Assembly (NCBI GenBank): GCA_963646285.1
Contig: CAVIWF010000068.1
Span: forward strand, 1-9,628
Direction: 5' to 3'
DNA from: CAKUFA01 sp963646285
GTDB taxonomy: Bacteria > Bacillota > Clostridia > Christensenellales > Aristaeellaceae
Length of the DNA: 9,628 nucleotides
The notes below the pieces were generated by a model that made no database searches, was not told the origin of the DNA, and saw only the letters and a program-made list of their open reading frames with translations. The translations under genes were made by a program, and so were the position numbers. This document shows positions 1 to 6,501 of this stretch, in pieces. How positions within the stretch are numbered: the stretch's first letter is position 1; the number at the start of each line of letters is the position of its first letter.

Positions 1-1
1 A

Positions 2-31
2 GCCGCCTGCACCCAGTAAAGTACAGGCGGC
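2..31 (-). terminator. Probable intrinsic terminator of purA, cut by the window edge
   Basis: Bases 2-9 (GCCGCCTG) and 24-31 (CAGGCGGC) form a perfect 8-bp inverted repeat with a 14-base loop. Allowing one mismatch, the stem gains two more pairs (11-22 and 12-21). It lies 8 bases past the purA stop codon in the minus-strand direction. The expected U-tract would be left of base 1, outside the window, so the call rests on the hairpin and its position. Confidence 0.65.
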
Positions 32-39
32 CGTATGAA

Positions 40-1314
40 TTAGCGATAGATGATCTCGTCCCGGCGAGGACCGTTGGAAACCATGTGAATGGGGGCTTCA
101 ATCAGCTTTTCAATGGTCTCCACATACTTCCGGCAGTTTTCCGGCAAATCGTTGTAATTCTTGATGCCGCGGATGTCCGTCTTCCAGCCGGGCAGCTTTT
201 CATAGACGGGCTTGCAGCGCATCAGGGTGGGGGTGGAGGGGAAGTCCGTGATCTGCTTGCCATCCACTTCGTAAGCCACGCATACGGGAATCTCATCCAG
301 ATAGCCCAGCACGTCCAAGTTGGTCATGACCACTTCGGTGCCGCCCTGCACCATCACGCCATAGCGGGTGGCGACAGCGTCGAACCAGCCTACATCACGG
401 GCACGGCCGGTGGTTGCGCCAAACTCGCCGGCATCGCCGCCACGGCGACGAAGCTCATCACCTTCATCACCTTCCAGCCGGGTCACGAAGGGACCAGCAC
501 CCACGCAGCTGGAATAGGCCTTGGTAACGCAATAAATATCCGTCATATCCCGGGGGCTGACGCCTGCGCCTACACAGCCGTAACCAGCCAGAGGAGAGGA
601 AGAAGTTACATAAGGATAAATGCCGTGATCGGGATCACGCAGGGTGCCCAGCTGACCCTCCAGCAGGATGGTCTTGCCTTCCTTGCTGGCCTTGTGCAGG
701 AAAAGGGTGGTATCGCATACCATGGGCTTGATCTTCTCGGCCAGCGCTTCCAGGTGAGCAACCAGCGCATCAACATCCACGGCAGGCTTGTGATACAGGT
801 TTTCCAGCAGGCAGTCCTTCTTCACCAGAGCAATCTCCAGCCGCTTGCGGAGAATGTCATGATCGTACAGCTGGCACACCTGCAGGCCAACCTTGGCATA
901 CTTGTCAGAGTAGAAGGGAGCGATGCCGGACTTGGTGGAACCGAAGGAGTTCTTGCCAAGCCGCTCTTCCTCGAATTTATCAAAGTCAACATGATAGGGC
1001 ATCATGACCTGTGCCCGGTCGCTGATCAGCAGCTTGGGCATGGGCACGCCCCGAGATGTCAGGGAATCCAGCTCGCTAAGCAAAGCTTCGATATTCAGTG
1101 CAACACCGGGTCCGATGATGTTGTATACATTCTGATGGAACACGCCAGAGGGCAGCAAGTGCAGTGCAAACTTGCCGTATTCATTAATAATGGTGTGGCC
1201 TGCGTTGGCACCGCCCTGAAAGCGGACAACCACATCGCTCTTCTCAGCAAGAAGATCGGTCACCTTGCCTTTGCCTTCGTCGCCCCAGTTAGCGCCTACG
1301 ATGGTATGAACCAT
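40..1314 (-). CDS. purA: Adenylosuccinate synthetase (divergent clostridial-type variant)
   Basis: This 424-residue protein is of normal length for PurA, the cytoplasmic enzyme that joins IMP and aspartate using GTP to make adenylosuccinate, the first committed step to AMP. The N-terminal GTP-binding signature GANWGDEGKGK is at 7-17 with the catalytic Asp at 12. The second catalytic residue is His40 in GGANAGHT. DPDHGIYPYVTSSS (227-240), VTKAY (263-267), GATTGRARDVGWFD (299-312) and TNLDVL (331-336) are family signatures. Several usually conserved positions differ: GSTKSGIAPFYSDKYAK (125-141) replaces the usual TTGRGIGPAYEDKVAR-like stretch, and GQLGT (220-224) replaces GAQGT. I infer a divergent but functional subclass. 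The start chosen is the ATG at 1314, nine bases after a GAGGAGG site at 1324-1330; an in-frame upstream ATG at 1368 falls at about the transcription start and would add 18 unconserved residues. The gene is monocistronic by layout: its own promoter upstream and a hairpin downstream. Confidence 0.97.
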   Translation of the reverse strand: MVHTIVGANWGDEGKGKVTDLLAEKSDVVVRFQGGANAGHTIINEYGKFALHLLPSGVFHQNVYNIIGPGVALNIEALLSELDSLTSRGVPMPKLLISDRAQVMMPYHVDFDKFEEERLGKNSFGSTKSGIAPFYSDKYAKVGLQVCQLYDHDILRKRLEIALVKKDCLLENLYHKPAVDVDALVAHLEALAEKIKPMVCDTTLFLHKASKEGKTILLEGQLGTLRDPDHGIYPYVTSSSPLAGYGCVGAGVSPRDMTDIYCVTKAYSSCVGAGPFVTRLEGDEGDELRRRGGDAGEFGATTGRARDVGWFDAVATRYGVMVQGGTEVVMTNLDVLGYLDEIPVCVAYEVDGKQITDFPSTPTLMRCKPVYEKLPGWKTDIRGIKNYNDLPENCRKYVETIEKLIEAPIHMVSNGPRRDEIIYR

Positions 1315-1334
1315 GGATGAAAGCCTCCTCAATG

Positions 1335-1350
1335 CCGGGGAAAAACCCGG
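1335..1350 (-). other. Small hairpin in the purA leader
   Basis: CCGGG (1335-1339) and CCCGG (1346-1350) form a 5-bp stem around a 6-base loop within the roughly 54-base purA 5' leader, just upstream of the ribosome binding site. It is too short and too poor in a following U-tract to be a terminator. It could affect mRNA stability or translation, or be chance. Confidence 0.3.
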
Positions 1351-1374
1351 ACCGTCCTTGAAACACACTTATCT

Positions 1375-1403
1375 ATTATGATTCATAGGCCGGGGAATGT
1401 CAA
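1375..1403 (-). promoter_or_regulatory. purA promoter (sigma-A type)
   Basis: Read on the minus strand, a perfect -35 box TTGACA (1398-1403) is followed after exactly 17 bases by CATAAT (1375-1380), one mismatch from consensus. Transcription would start near 1368, giving a leader of about 54 bases. I found no convincing PurR box or purine riboswitch between this promoter and the start codon. Confidence 0.8.
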
Positions 1404-1456
1404 GGGAAAAACAACAAAATCCGTACGTTCTCGGCGAATGTTGCACAATCGTGCAT

Positions 1457-1930
1457 CTATTCCTGCATTTTCGGCGCAAGGGATGCAACTTCCCGGTCGT
1501 GATACACCACGTGCAGAACTTCTCCGGATTGATAAGCAGGGAAGGGCTTCTGCACATCAAAGTAGAAGAGCCGCTCCGTGGGGCTGCCCTTGTCATCGGG
1601 CACTTCCAGGGTCATGGCGTGGTAAGATACACCATCCACCAAGGACACCTCATCGCTGAGACTGCGGAAAATGCCGTCAATCTCCCGGGTGCGGCCGTGG
1701 AGCATGTTATCCACATGGGTGATGTAACACTTGATGGGGCGCAGTGCCAAATCATATACGGCAATGGCCAGTATGCCCCCGGCGATGGTGAGTCCGGCGG
1801 TCAGGGCTTCTATGCGGAAAACAAGGGAACACACAATCCCAGCAAGAAACAGGGCAAGCAGGGCGAAAAGAATCTTTTTCCGCCGCTTCAGCTGTGCGTG
1901 CAGCGCATCCAAATCCGTTTCCGAGTACAA
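1457..1930 (-). CDS. Hypothetical two-helix membrane protein
   Basis: I do not recognise the family. The 157-residue product has a short charged N-terminus (KRRKK, 15-19), two hydrophobic segments at about 19-38 and 43-63 separated by a short turn, and a soluble C-terminal part of about 95 residues that, by the positive-inside rule, probably faces the cytoplasm. The C-terminal part looks like a compact alpha/beta domain (IDGIFRSLSDEV at 84-95, then alternating beta-like stretches such as LFYFDVQKPF and VLHVVYHDREV). The start is a TTG at 1928-1930: a GAGGAGG site at 1938-1944 sits seven bases upstream and a promoter lies just beyond, whereas the first in-frame ATG is far inside, after the helices. 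It ends about 50 bases upstream of the purA -35 box with no clear terminator, so transcripts may read into purA. That the frame is real is supported by the matched RBS, promoter and membrane pattern. Confidence 0.8.
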   Translation of the reverse strand: MYSETDLDALHAQLKRRKKILFALLALFLAGIVCSLVFRIEALTAGLTIAGGILAIAVYDLALRPIKCYITHVDNMLHGRTREIDGIFRSLSDEVSLVDGVSYHAMTLEVPDDKGSPTERLFYFDVQKPFPAYQSGEVLHVVYHDREVASLAPKMQE

Positions 1931-1937
1931 GGCGAAA

Positions 1938-1944
1938 CCTCCTC
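1938..1944 (-). promoter_or_regulatory. Ribosome binding site fixing a TTG start
   Basis: GAGGAGG on the minus strand, seven bases from the TTG at 1930. It is the main reason for accepting a non-ATG start for the small membrane protein. Confidence 0.8.
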
Positions 1945-1967
1945 TATCAGGCAGATCCTATACATGC

Positions 1968-1996
1968 ATTATGAAGCAAAGAAGTCGGATTGTAAA
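1968..1996 (-). promoter_or_regulatory. Promoter of the small membrane protein gene
   Basis: On the minus strand, TTTACA (1991-1996) and CATAAT (1968-1973) are separated by 17 bases. This is nearly the same box pair as the purA promoter. The start of transcription would be near 1961, leaving a leader of about 30 bases before the TTG start. Confidence 0.75.
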
Positions 1997-2089
1997 GGGG
2001 CGAAACAGGCAGGTTGGTAAAGAAAGGGCGGGAAAGTGCTGCATCAAAAAGCGTTCGCCGGGTTATGAACAAAATGTGAAAAATGTGCA

Positions 2090-2118
2090 TTGCCTGCCTT
2101 TTGTGAGTATGCTACAAT
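2090..2118 (+). promoter_or_regulatory. Promoter of the acyltransferase fusion gene
   Basis: TTGCCT (2090-2095) and TACAAT (2113-2118) are 17 bases apart, and the -10 box is preceded by TGC (2110-2112), the extended -10 feature. It is divergent from the promoter at 1968-1996; the roughly 90 bases between the two -35 boxes hold no gene. A short direct repeat AAAATGTG (2071-2078 and 2080-2087) lies immediately upstream of the -35 box and could be an UP-like element or weak operator. Confidence 0.75.
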
Positions 2119-2131
2119 GATGCACGAGGAT

Positions 2132-2138
2132 AAGGAGG
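2132..2138 (+). promoter_or_regulatory. Ribosome binding site fixing a TTG start
   Basis: AAGGAGG ends nine bases before the TTG at 2148 and lies downstream of the promoter at 2090-2118, so it decides the start of the long membrane protein. Confidence 0.8.
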
Positions 2139-2147
2139 CCGAAGACG

Positions 2148-4265
2148 TTGCAGACCACAGTGAAAAACGAGCGCCCGGCGACACGGGCAGCCTGGCTGAA
2201 CCTTGGAGACGCCTATGCCTACATCTATTGCCTGATGATGTCCTACCTGCTGGTGGGGGTTTCGGTGCCCGGCGGCGCATTGTACATGTGCGGCCGGATT
2301 GCCAGCATGCTCTTTTCCGGCTCTTGGGGAGAATACAATCACCTGATCAGCAAAAAGACACGGATCATCAGCGCTATCGGCCTGACGGTGCTGATGCTGG
2401 TCAGCGCTTTGGTGGCAGTCTTTTACCCTGTGCAGGAAGTTAACGCCATGATGTGGCTGCTCTTTGCCACCATTCTGACCATGACCATTGGCGACATTCT
2501 GGGCTGGCGGCTTGTTTACCTCAGCCTGAATCGGGGCATGGAGGAAAAGCGGTTCATCACCCTGTATGCAGCCGTGCAGGCAGCACCTTTTCTGGTGGGT
2601 GCCGGGCTGCTGCTGGGCAGTGTCTCCGGGGTGGAAGGATGGATGGCGGTTGGCGGTCTTGCCCTGGCCACAGGAGCCATTTGCTATGGACAGCTGAAGC
2701 AGCGCCGGGATGCCGGCCTTCACCATAAAGTGAAGGCGGAGGATGTGGCCAATCTCCATGAACAAATCAAAAAGGCCAATGCCTATGCCAATTACGAGGT
2801 GATTTCCGGGCTGATCCTGATGGCACAGCAGATGACCATTGTGGTCATGTACACCTTTCCGGCCATCACTTCTGAAAAGATGCTTATCAGCATGGCACTG
2901 GCTATGCTGTGTACCTTGGTGTGCCGGGAAGCGGTGGAATGGATCATGGCACGCCGGGCAAGAAAGAAAGCCTCGGAGCCCATCAATCTGCTGCTCATCG
3001 GCCTGTTTCTGTGGCTGTACGGGCTGATCCTCTTCAGCCGCCTGCTTCGCAGCAAGGCCATGACCATCAGCGATGCCTACCTGTGCATGGGCTTGTGCAC
3101 AGCAGGCACTACCGTGTGCACAACTTGCCTGAGCCACTTGGAAGGCGTCATGAACGAAGTGGCCTGCTTTGCAACCGGTGAAAAGGAAACCACCGTCTAT
3201 GACCGTATGCGGCTGATGGGCAGCAGCATGGCGGTGCTGGCAGGACAAATGCTGGCCTTGGCGGCTCTGACGCTGCTCATGTTCTTCGGCAGTACCCGGG
3301 CAGATGCAGAAACCCTGGTGCCCCAGTTCCAGCCCATTATGGTGATTCCGGCACTGATTCTGGTGATTGTGGCGGTGGGTGCAACCCTGCGGTTTCCCCT
3401 TTCCAAGCGGTACATGGACAAATTGCAGCGCTTCCTGCACCTGAAGGAAGAAGGAGGCGACAATCCGGCACTGGAAAAGCAGCTGGAAACGGTGGTCATC
3501 AAGCGGCATCACTATCCCATCGGTACACGGCTGGTGATGGCACTGCTGCGCCCTTTCTACCGGCACAAGCTGCAGGGCACGGAAAACATTGTGCAGGATG
3601 AGAACAACCCCATTGTGTTCCTCTGCAATCATGGGGAAGTGTACGGCCCAGTGGTTTGCATGCTGTACATTCCTGTGCCCATTCGTCCCTGGACGATTTC
3701 TGAAATGTCCATTGACCCGGAGGAAGTCAGTGAGTACCTGTATCGCTACACCATCGGCCCCATTCGGTGGCTGCCGGAAAAGGTGAAGCGGTGGATTACC
3801 CACATCATCGGCCCCGTGTCCGTGTGGGCGATGAATCAGGTGGAGTGCGTGCCTGTGTTCCGCAATAAGCCCAGCAAGCTGATGCAGACCTTCCGCCTGT
3901 CTGTGGAGGCCATGGAGGCAGGGGATAACCTGCTGATCTTCCCTGAAAATCCTAACGCCATTGAGGAAGGCCACGGCTACGAGCATGGCGGTTTGGGACC
4001 CCTTTTTTCCGGCTTTGCCATGCTGGCGCAGATTTATTATCATCGCACGGGAAAACGGTGCCGCTTCCTGCCCATGTACGCCCACAAGAAGCAGCGCACC
4101 ATGACCTTTGCGCCGCCCATTACCTATGATCCGGACAATGACCCCATGGCGGAGCGGGATCGAATTGTGAATTACGCTGAAAGCCAAATGCGCCGTATCG
4201 CAGAGGAAGAGGAAGCCAAGTGGCAGGCAAAGCAGCGGAGCAGAGGACAGGGCAAAAAAGCCTGA
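2148..4265 (+). CDS. Polytopic membrane protein fused to a PlsC-like acyltransferase domain
   Basis: This 705-residue protein has two parts. Residues about 20-415 carry some ten or eleven hydrophobic segments (for example 22-45, 73-93, 99-121, 138-158, 163-181, 217-239, 244-260, 278-300, 360-380, 395-413), a transporter-like (possibly major-facilitator-like) domain that I cannot place firmly. Residues about 455-690 resemble the lysophospholipid/glycerol-3-phosphate acyltransferase fold: FLCNH (491-495) as motif I, VECVPVFRNK (565-574) as motif II, LLIFPENP (595-602) as motif III and RFLPMYA (639-645) as motif IV. The family's HX4D motif reads H495-GEVY-G500, so the catalytic Asp is replaced by Gly, and the FPEG motif reads FPEN. 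The charged C-terminus (685-705) is cytoplasmic-looking. A transporter-acyltransferase fusion recalls the functional pairing of LplT (lysophospholipid flipping) with Aas in other bacteria, but here there is no acyl-ACP synthetase domain. A role in membrane lipid remodelling is inference. The start is TTG, fixed by the RBS at 2132-2138. Confidence 0.85.
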   Translation: MQTTVKNERPATRAAWLNLGDAYAYIYCLMMSYLLVGVSVPGGALYMCGRIASMLFSGSWGEYNHLISKKTRIISAIGLTVLMLVSALVAVFYPVQEVNAMMWLLFATILTMTIGDILGWRLVYLSLNRGMEEKRFITLYAAVQAAPFLVGAGLLLGSVSGVEGWMAVGGLALATGAICYGQLKQRRDAGLHHKVKAEDVANLHEQIKKANAYANYEVISGLILMAQQMTIVVMYTFPAITSEKMLISMALAMLCTLVCREAVEWIMARRARKKASEPINLLLIGLFLWLYGLILFSRLLRSKAMTISDAYLCMGLCTAGTTVCTTCLSHLEGVMNEVACFATGEKETTVYDRMRLMGSSMAVLAGQMLALAALTLLMFFGSTRADAETLVPQFQPIMVIPALILVIVAVGATLRFPLSKRYMDKLQRFLHLKEEGGDNPALEKQLETVVIKRHHYPIGTRLVMALLRPFYRHKLQGTENIVQDENNPIVFLCNHGEVYGPVVCMLYIPVPIRPWTISEMSIDPEEVSEYLYRYTIGPIRWLPEKVKRWITHIIGPVSVWAMNQVECVPVFRNKPSKLMQTFRLSVEAMEAGDNLLIFPENPNAIEEGHGYEHGGLGPLFSGFAMLAQIYYHRTGKRCRFLPMYAHKKQRTMTFAPPITYDPDNDPMAERDRIVNYAESQMRRIAEEEEAKWQAKQRSRGQGKKA

Positions 4266-4311
4266 CCAGCAAAGGATCCATGGGAGAAGCTCGTGCTGCA
4301 TAATTCGCCAC

Positions 4312-4340
4312 TTTTCATGGGGCGTGAAGTATGCTATAAT
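4312..4340 (+). promoter_or_regulatory. Promoter of the xpaC-telA unit
   Basis: A perfect -10 box TATAAT (4335-4340) is preceded by TGC (4332-4334), the extended -10 feature, and by a partial -35 box TTTTCA (4312-4317) at 17 bases. The stretch 4329-4341 differs at one base from 2107-2119 in the promoter of the upstream gene. Transcription would start near 4347. Confidence 0.85.
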
Positions 4341-4347
4341 GTAGCAG

Positions 4348-4370
4348 GAAATAAGGAAACGCCTTGTTTC
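4348..4370 (+). other. Hairpin at the 5' end of the xpaC-telA leader
   Basis: GAAATAAGG (4348-4356) pairs with CCTTGTTTC (4362-4370) in a 9-bp stem with one G-U pair and a 5-base loop, followed by TTT. It begins about where the transcript should begin, so it would cap the mRNA's 5' end. That fits a stabilising leader hairpin; a weak terminator or attenuator is less likely because the stem is A/T-rich and the T-run is only three bases. Confidence 0.5.
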
Positions 4371-4422
4371 TTTCAGTGATGTTCCGATGTTGACACTGCC
4401 TGGGGCAGGAGAAAGGAATACC

Positions 4423-5253
4423 ATGAGTCAGGATAAGAAGAAGGACGCAAAGGGCAAGTCTCTGAAGGCTGGCGTGATTGCCTTTGGCGCAACGGCAGTG
4501 GTCTATTCGCTGATTTTTCCGCCGGTAACGCTGCCCGGCATTTTGATTGGCACAGGCCTTTCTCTGCTGGTGGGCAAGGTGGTATCCATCATGGCCACAG
4601 GGCTGGATTTAACCACCCACAACCGGCAGGATCAGCCCGCTAACGAGCTGAAGAAGGACGTGGAAGAACTGCCCCTGTCCGGGGATGAAACGGCGGACGG
4701 GGTCATTACCAAGGGACAGGAAATGCTCCGGCAGATTCGTGCGGAGAATGATGCCATTCCTGATGAAGCCCTTTCCAAACAAATGGATGAGCTTTCTCGG
4801 AAGTGCGTGCAAATCTTCCGTACCGTGGCAGAGAAGCCGGGAAAGGCTACCCAAATCCGCAAATTTATGAATTATTACCTACCCACCACCCTGAAAATGC
4901 TGACCAATTACCGCACCATGCAGCAGCGGGGCGTGTCCGAAAAGGACATGGCGGAAGCACGGGAGACTTTGACCCGGGGCATGGACATGGTGCTGACGGC
5001 CTGCCAGAAGCAGCTGGACAACCTGTACAAGGACAACATGCTGGATGTATCTACGGATATTGACGTGCTGGAACAGATGCTGAAGCGGGATGGCTTTACC
5101 GACAGCGGCGTGGCTGCCATGGCAGAGGTGCCTAAGCAGGAAGCCCGTACCGCAGCCGCCCAGCAGATGCAGCAGACCAATGTGCCGGTGCTGAAAGTGC
5201 CGGATGCGGAAACCTTTATTGCCGAGCAGCAACGTAAGAAAGAGCAAAACTGA
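4423..5253 (+). CDS. xpaC: XpaC family protein (5-bromo-4-chloroindolyl phosphate hydrolysis family)
   Basis: The 276-residue product has a lysine-rich N-terminus (4-15), two adjacent hydrophobic segments (about 16-32 and 36-57) forming a membrane hairpin, and a long helical cytoplasmic part. The conserved family stretch is KFMNYYLPTTLKML (147-160), typical of XpaC-like proteins, with helices running on to about 225 and a Q/A-rich tail. The family name comes from a Bacillus subtilis phenotype on a chromogenic phosphate; a true hydrolase activity is not evident from motifs. It sits directly upstream of telA, the same pairing as xpaC-yaaN in Bacillus, which strongly supports the call. The ATG at 4423 is preferred over an in-frame ATG at 4387 because an AGGAGAAAGGA stretch lies just before it and the 12 extra residues look like leader. 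It probably acts at the membrane with TelA in envelope or toxic-compound stress. Confidence 0.9.
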   Translation: MSQDKKKDAKGKSLKAGVIAFGATAVVYSLIFPPVTLPGILIGTGLSLLVGKVVSIMATGLDLTTHNRQDQPANELKKDVEELPLSGDETADGVITKGQEMLRQIRAENDAIPDEALSKQMDELSRKCVQIFRTVAEKPGKATQIRKFMNYYLPTTLKMLTNYRTMQQRGVSEKDMAEARETLTRGMDMVLTACQKQLDNLYKDNMLDVSTDIDVLEQMLKRDGFTDSGVAAMAEVPKQEARTAAAQQMQQTNVPVLKVPDAETFIAEQQRKKEQN

Positions 5254-5258
5254 GGAGG
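5252..5258 (+). promoter_or_regulatory. telA ribosome binding site overlapping the xpaC stop
   Basis: GAGGAGG begins inside the xpaC TGA stop codon. It is three bases from the ATG at 5262 and nine from the ATG at 5268; the latter spacing matches the other genes here, so 5268 is preferred. The overlap favours translational coupling of the pair. Confidence 0.75.
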
Positions 5259-5267
5259 AACATGACC

Positions 5268-6431
5268 ATGAGCGAAACCAATCAGATGCCGCTGCTGACC
5301 CTGAACACCCCTGCCCCCAAGGCGGAAGAAAGTGCCGCTGCTTCTATTCAGCAGACGGCTGCCGCAGCACCGGCCGCCCCGGAAGCTTCTCCTCGGCTGG
5401 ATGACAGTCAGCTTACGGATGCAGAGCGGAAAGCCATTGCCGACTTTGTGGGCAAGCTGGACGTGACCAATCCTGACCATGTGCTGCTCTTTGGCGCAGA
5501 TGCCCAGAAGAAGATTGCAGACTTTTCCGATACGGCACTGGATGCGGTCAAGACCCAGGACACCGGAGAAGTGGGCGATATGCTGATTAACCTGGTGACG
5601 GAGCTGAAGGGCTTTGAAGCAGATGCGGAAGAGCCGAAGGGACTGAAGAAGCTGTTCAGCAAGCCCACCGATGCGGTAGAGCGGATGAAGGCTCGCTATA
5701 CCAAGGTCAGCGGCAATGTGGAGAACATTGCAGATTCCTTGGAGAATTATCAGGCACAGCTGCTGAAGGATGTGGCCATGTTCGACCGTCTGTATGACCA
5801 GAACAGCGACTACTTCCATCAGCTGACACTGTACATCATTGCCGGTGAAGAAAAGCTTCAGCAGGTGCGGGAAGGCGAACTGAAGGAGCTGCAGGACAAG
5901 GCCGCCAAGTCCGGCGATGCCATGGATGCACAGCAGGCCAACGATCTGGCAGCCCAGTGCGACCGCTTCGAAAAGAAGCTCCACGACCTGAAGCTGACCC
6001 GGCAGGTAGCCATGCAGATGGCACCCCAGATTCGTCTGCTGCAGAACAACGACAGCCTGCTGGTGGAGCGGATTCAGTCCACCCTGAGCAATACCCTGCC
6101 CCTGTGGAAGAGTCAGATGGTGCTGGCACTGGGACTCCACCACAGTCAGCAGGCACTGAAGGCGCAGACCGCCGTAACGAATATGACTAACGAATTGCTG
6201 AAGAAGAATGCGGAAGCCCTGAAAATGGGCACCATTGAAACCGCCAAGGAAGCCGAGCGGGGCATCATTGATATTGATACCCTTGTGCAGACCAACCAGA
6301 GCCTGATTGATACCATCAATGAAGTGATGAATATTCAGAGCGAAGGACGGGCAAAGCGCATTGAGGCTGAAAAGACCATGGCACAGATGGAAACCGAGCT
6401 GAAGCAAAAGCTGCTGCAAACCAATCTGTAA
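5268..6431 (+). CDS. telA: TelA / toxic anion resistance family protein (YaaN-like)
   Basis: This 387-residue soluble, strongly helical protein matches the TelA family at normal length. Residues 14-42 are a low-complexity Ala/Pro linker. The conserved core includes TKVSGNVENIADSLENYQ (145-162), the YDQN...YFHQLTLYIIAG stretch (176-192) and IQSTLSNTLPLWKSQM (269-284), all characteristic of the family. Coiled-coil-prone segments lie at about 195-245 and 300-385. No transmembrane segment is seen; it probably works at the membrane through XpaC. TelA proteins were named for tellurite resistance on plasmids, and chromosomal copies affect tolerance of cell-wall-active compounds and bacteriocins in some Firmicutes; the biochemical activity is unknown. 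Start 5268 is chosen on RBS spacing; 5262 would add only Met-Thr. The gene is followed by a terminator-like hairpin. Confidence 0.93.
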   Translation: MSETNQMPLLTLNTPAPKAEESAAASIQQTAAAAPAAPEASPRLDDSQLTDAERKAIADFVGKLDVTNPDHVLLFGADAQKKIADFSDTALDAVKTQDTGEVGDMLINLVTELKGFEADAEEPKGLKKLFSKPTDAVERMKARYTKVSGNVENIADSLENYQAQLLKDVAMFDRLYDQNSDYFHQLTLYIIAGEEKLQQVREGELKELQDKAAKSGDAMDAQQANDLAAQCDRFEKKLHDLKLTRQVAMQMAPQIRLLQNNDSLLVERIQSTLSNTLPLWKSQMVLALGLHHSQQALKAQTAVTNMTNELLKKNAEALKMGTIETAKEAERGIIDIDTLVQTNQSLIDTINEVMNIQSEGRAKRIEAEKTMAQMETELKQKLLQTNL

Positions 6432-6446
6432 GTTTGTTTTCCGTGT

Positions 6447-6475
6447 GCCCGGAGGGGATAACGGCCTCTCCGGGC
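6447..6475 (+). terminator. Terminator-like hairpin after telA
   Basis: GCCCGGAG (6447-6454) pairs perfectly with CTCCGGGC (6468-6475); the stem extends to 11 bp with one G-U pair and leaves a 7-base loop (6458-6464). The following bases are TGTTCTGT, only moderately U-rich, so termination may be incomplete and leave read-through into coaE, for which I see no separate promoter. Confidence 0.65.
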
Positions 6476-6501
6476 TGTTCTGTATACAGGGAAGGAAGCC
6501 T

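Noticed and set aside
85..1320. A 411-codon plus-strand open frame opposite purA
   Set aside because: purA is unmistakable on the other strand, and the opposite frame has no RBS or recognisable domain.
1421..1442. PurR-box-like sequences upstream of purA (CCGAGAACGT on the minus strand and GCGAATGTT on the plus strand)
   Set aside because: Each differs from the known Bacillus box at two or more core positions, and the two copies are adjacent rather than spaced by about 16 bases.
1442..1455. Hairpin TGCAC/GTGCA after the small membrane protein gene, as a terminator
   Set aside because: The stem is only five pairs and no U-tract follows on the minus strand.
1397..2020. A 207-codon plus-strand open frame opposite the small membrane protein
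   Set aside because: The minus-strand gene has a promoter, a strong RBS and membrane segments, while this frame has none of these.
4266..4311. Terminator after the acyltransferase fusion gene
   Set aside because: Only short broken pairings (CAGCA with TGCTG) and no T-run are present, so transcription may read into the xpaC promoter region.
2112..4424. A 770-codon open frame on the minus strand opposite the acyltransferase fusion gene
   Set aside because: It mirrors the real gene, is very rich in His, Gln and Cys, and has no recognisable domain. G/C-biased third positions create such frames.
6480..6489. Perfect palindrome CTGTATACAG between telA and coaE, as an operator
   Set aside because: Ten-base palindromes are expected several times by chance in a window of this size, and there is no second copy or promoter next to it.
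6445..6501. An upstream GTG start for coaE
   Set aside because: It would put the terminator hairpin inside the gene and add 19 residues before the conserved N-terminal strand; the ATG at 6502 has a suitable RBS.
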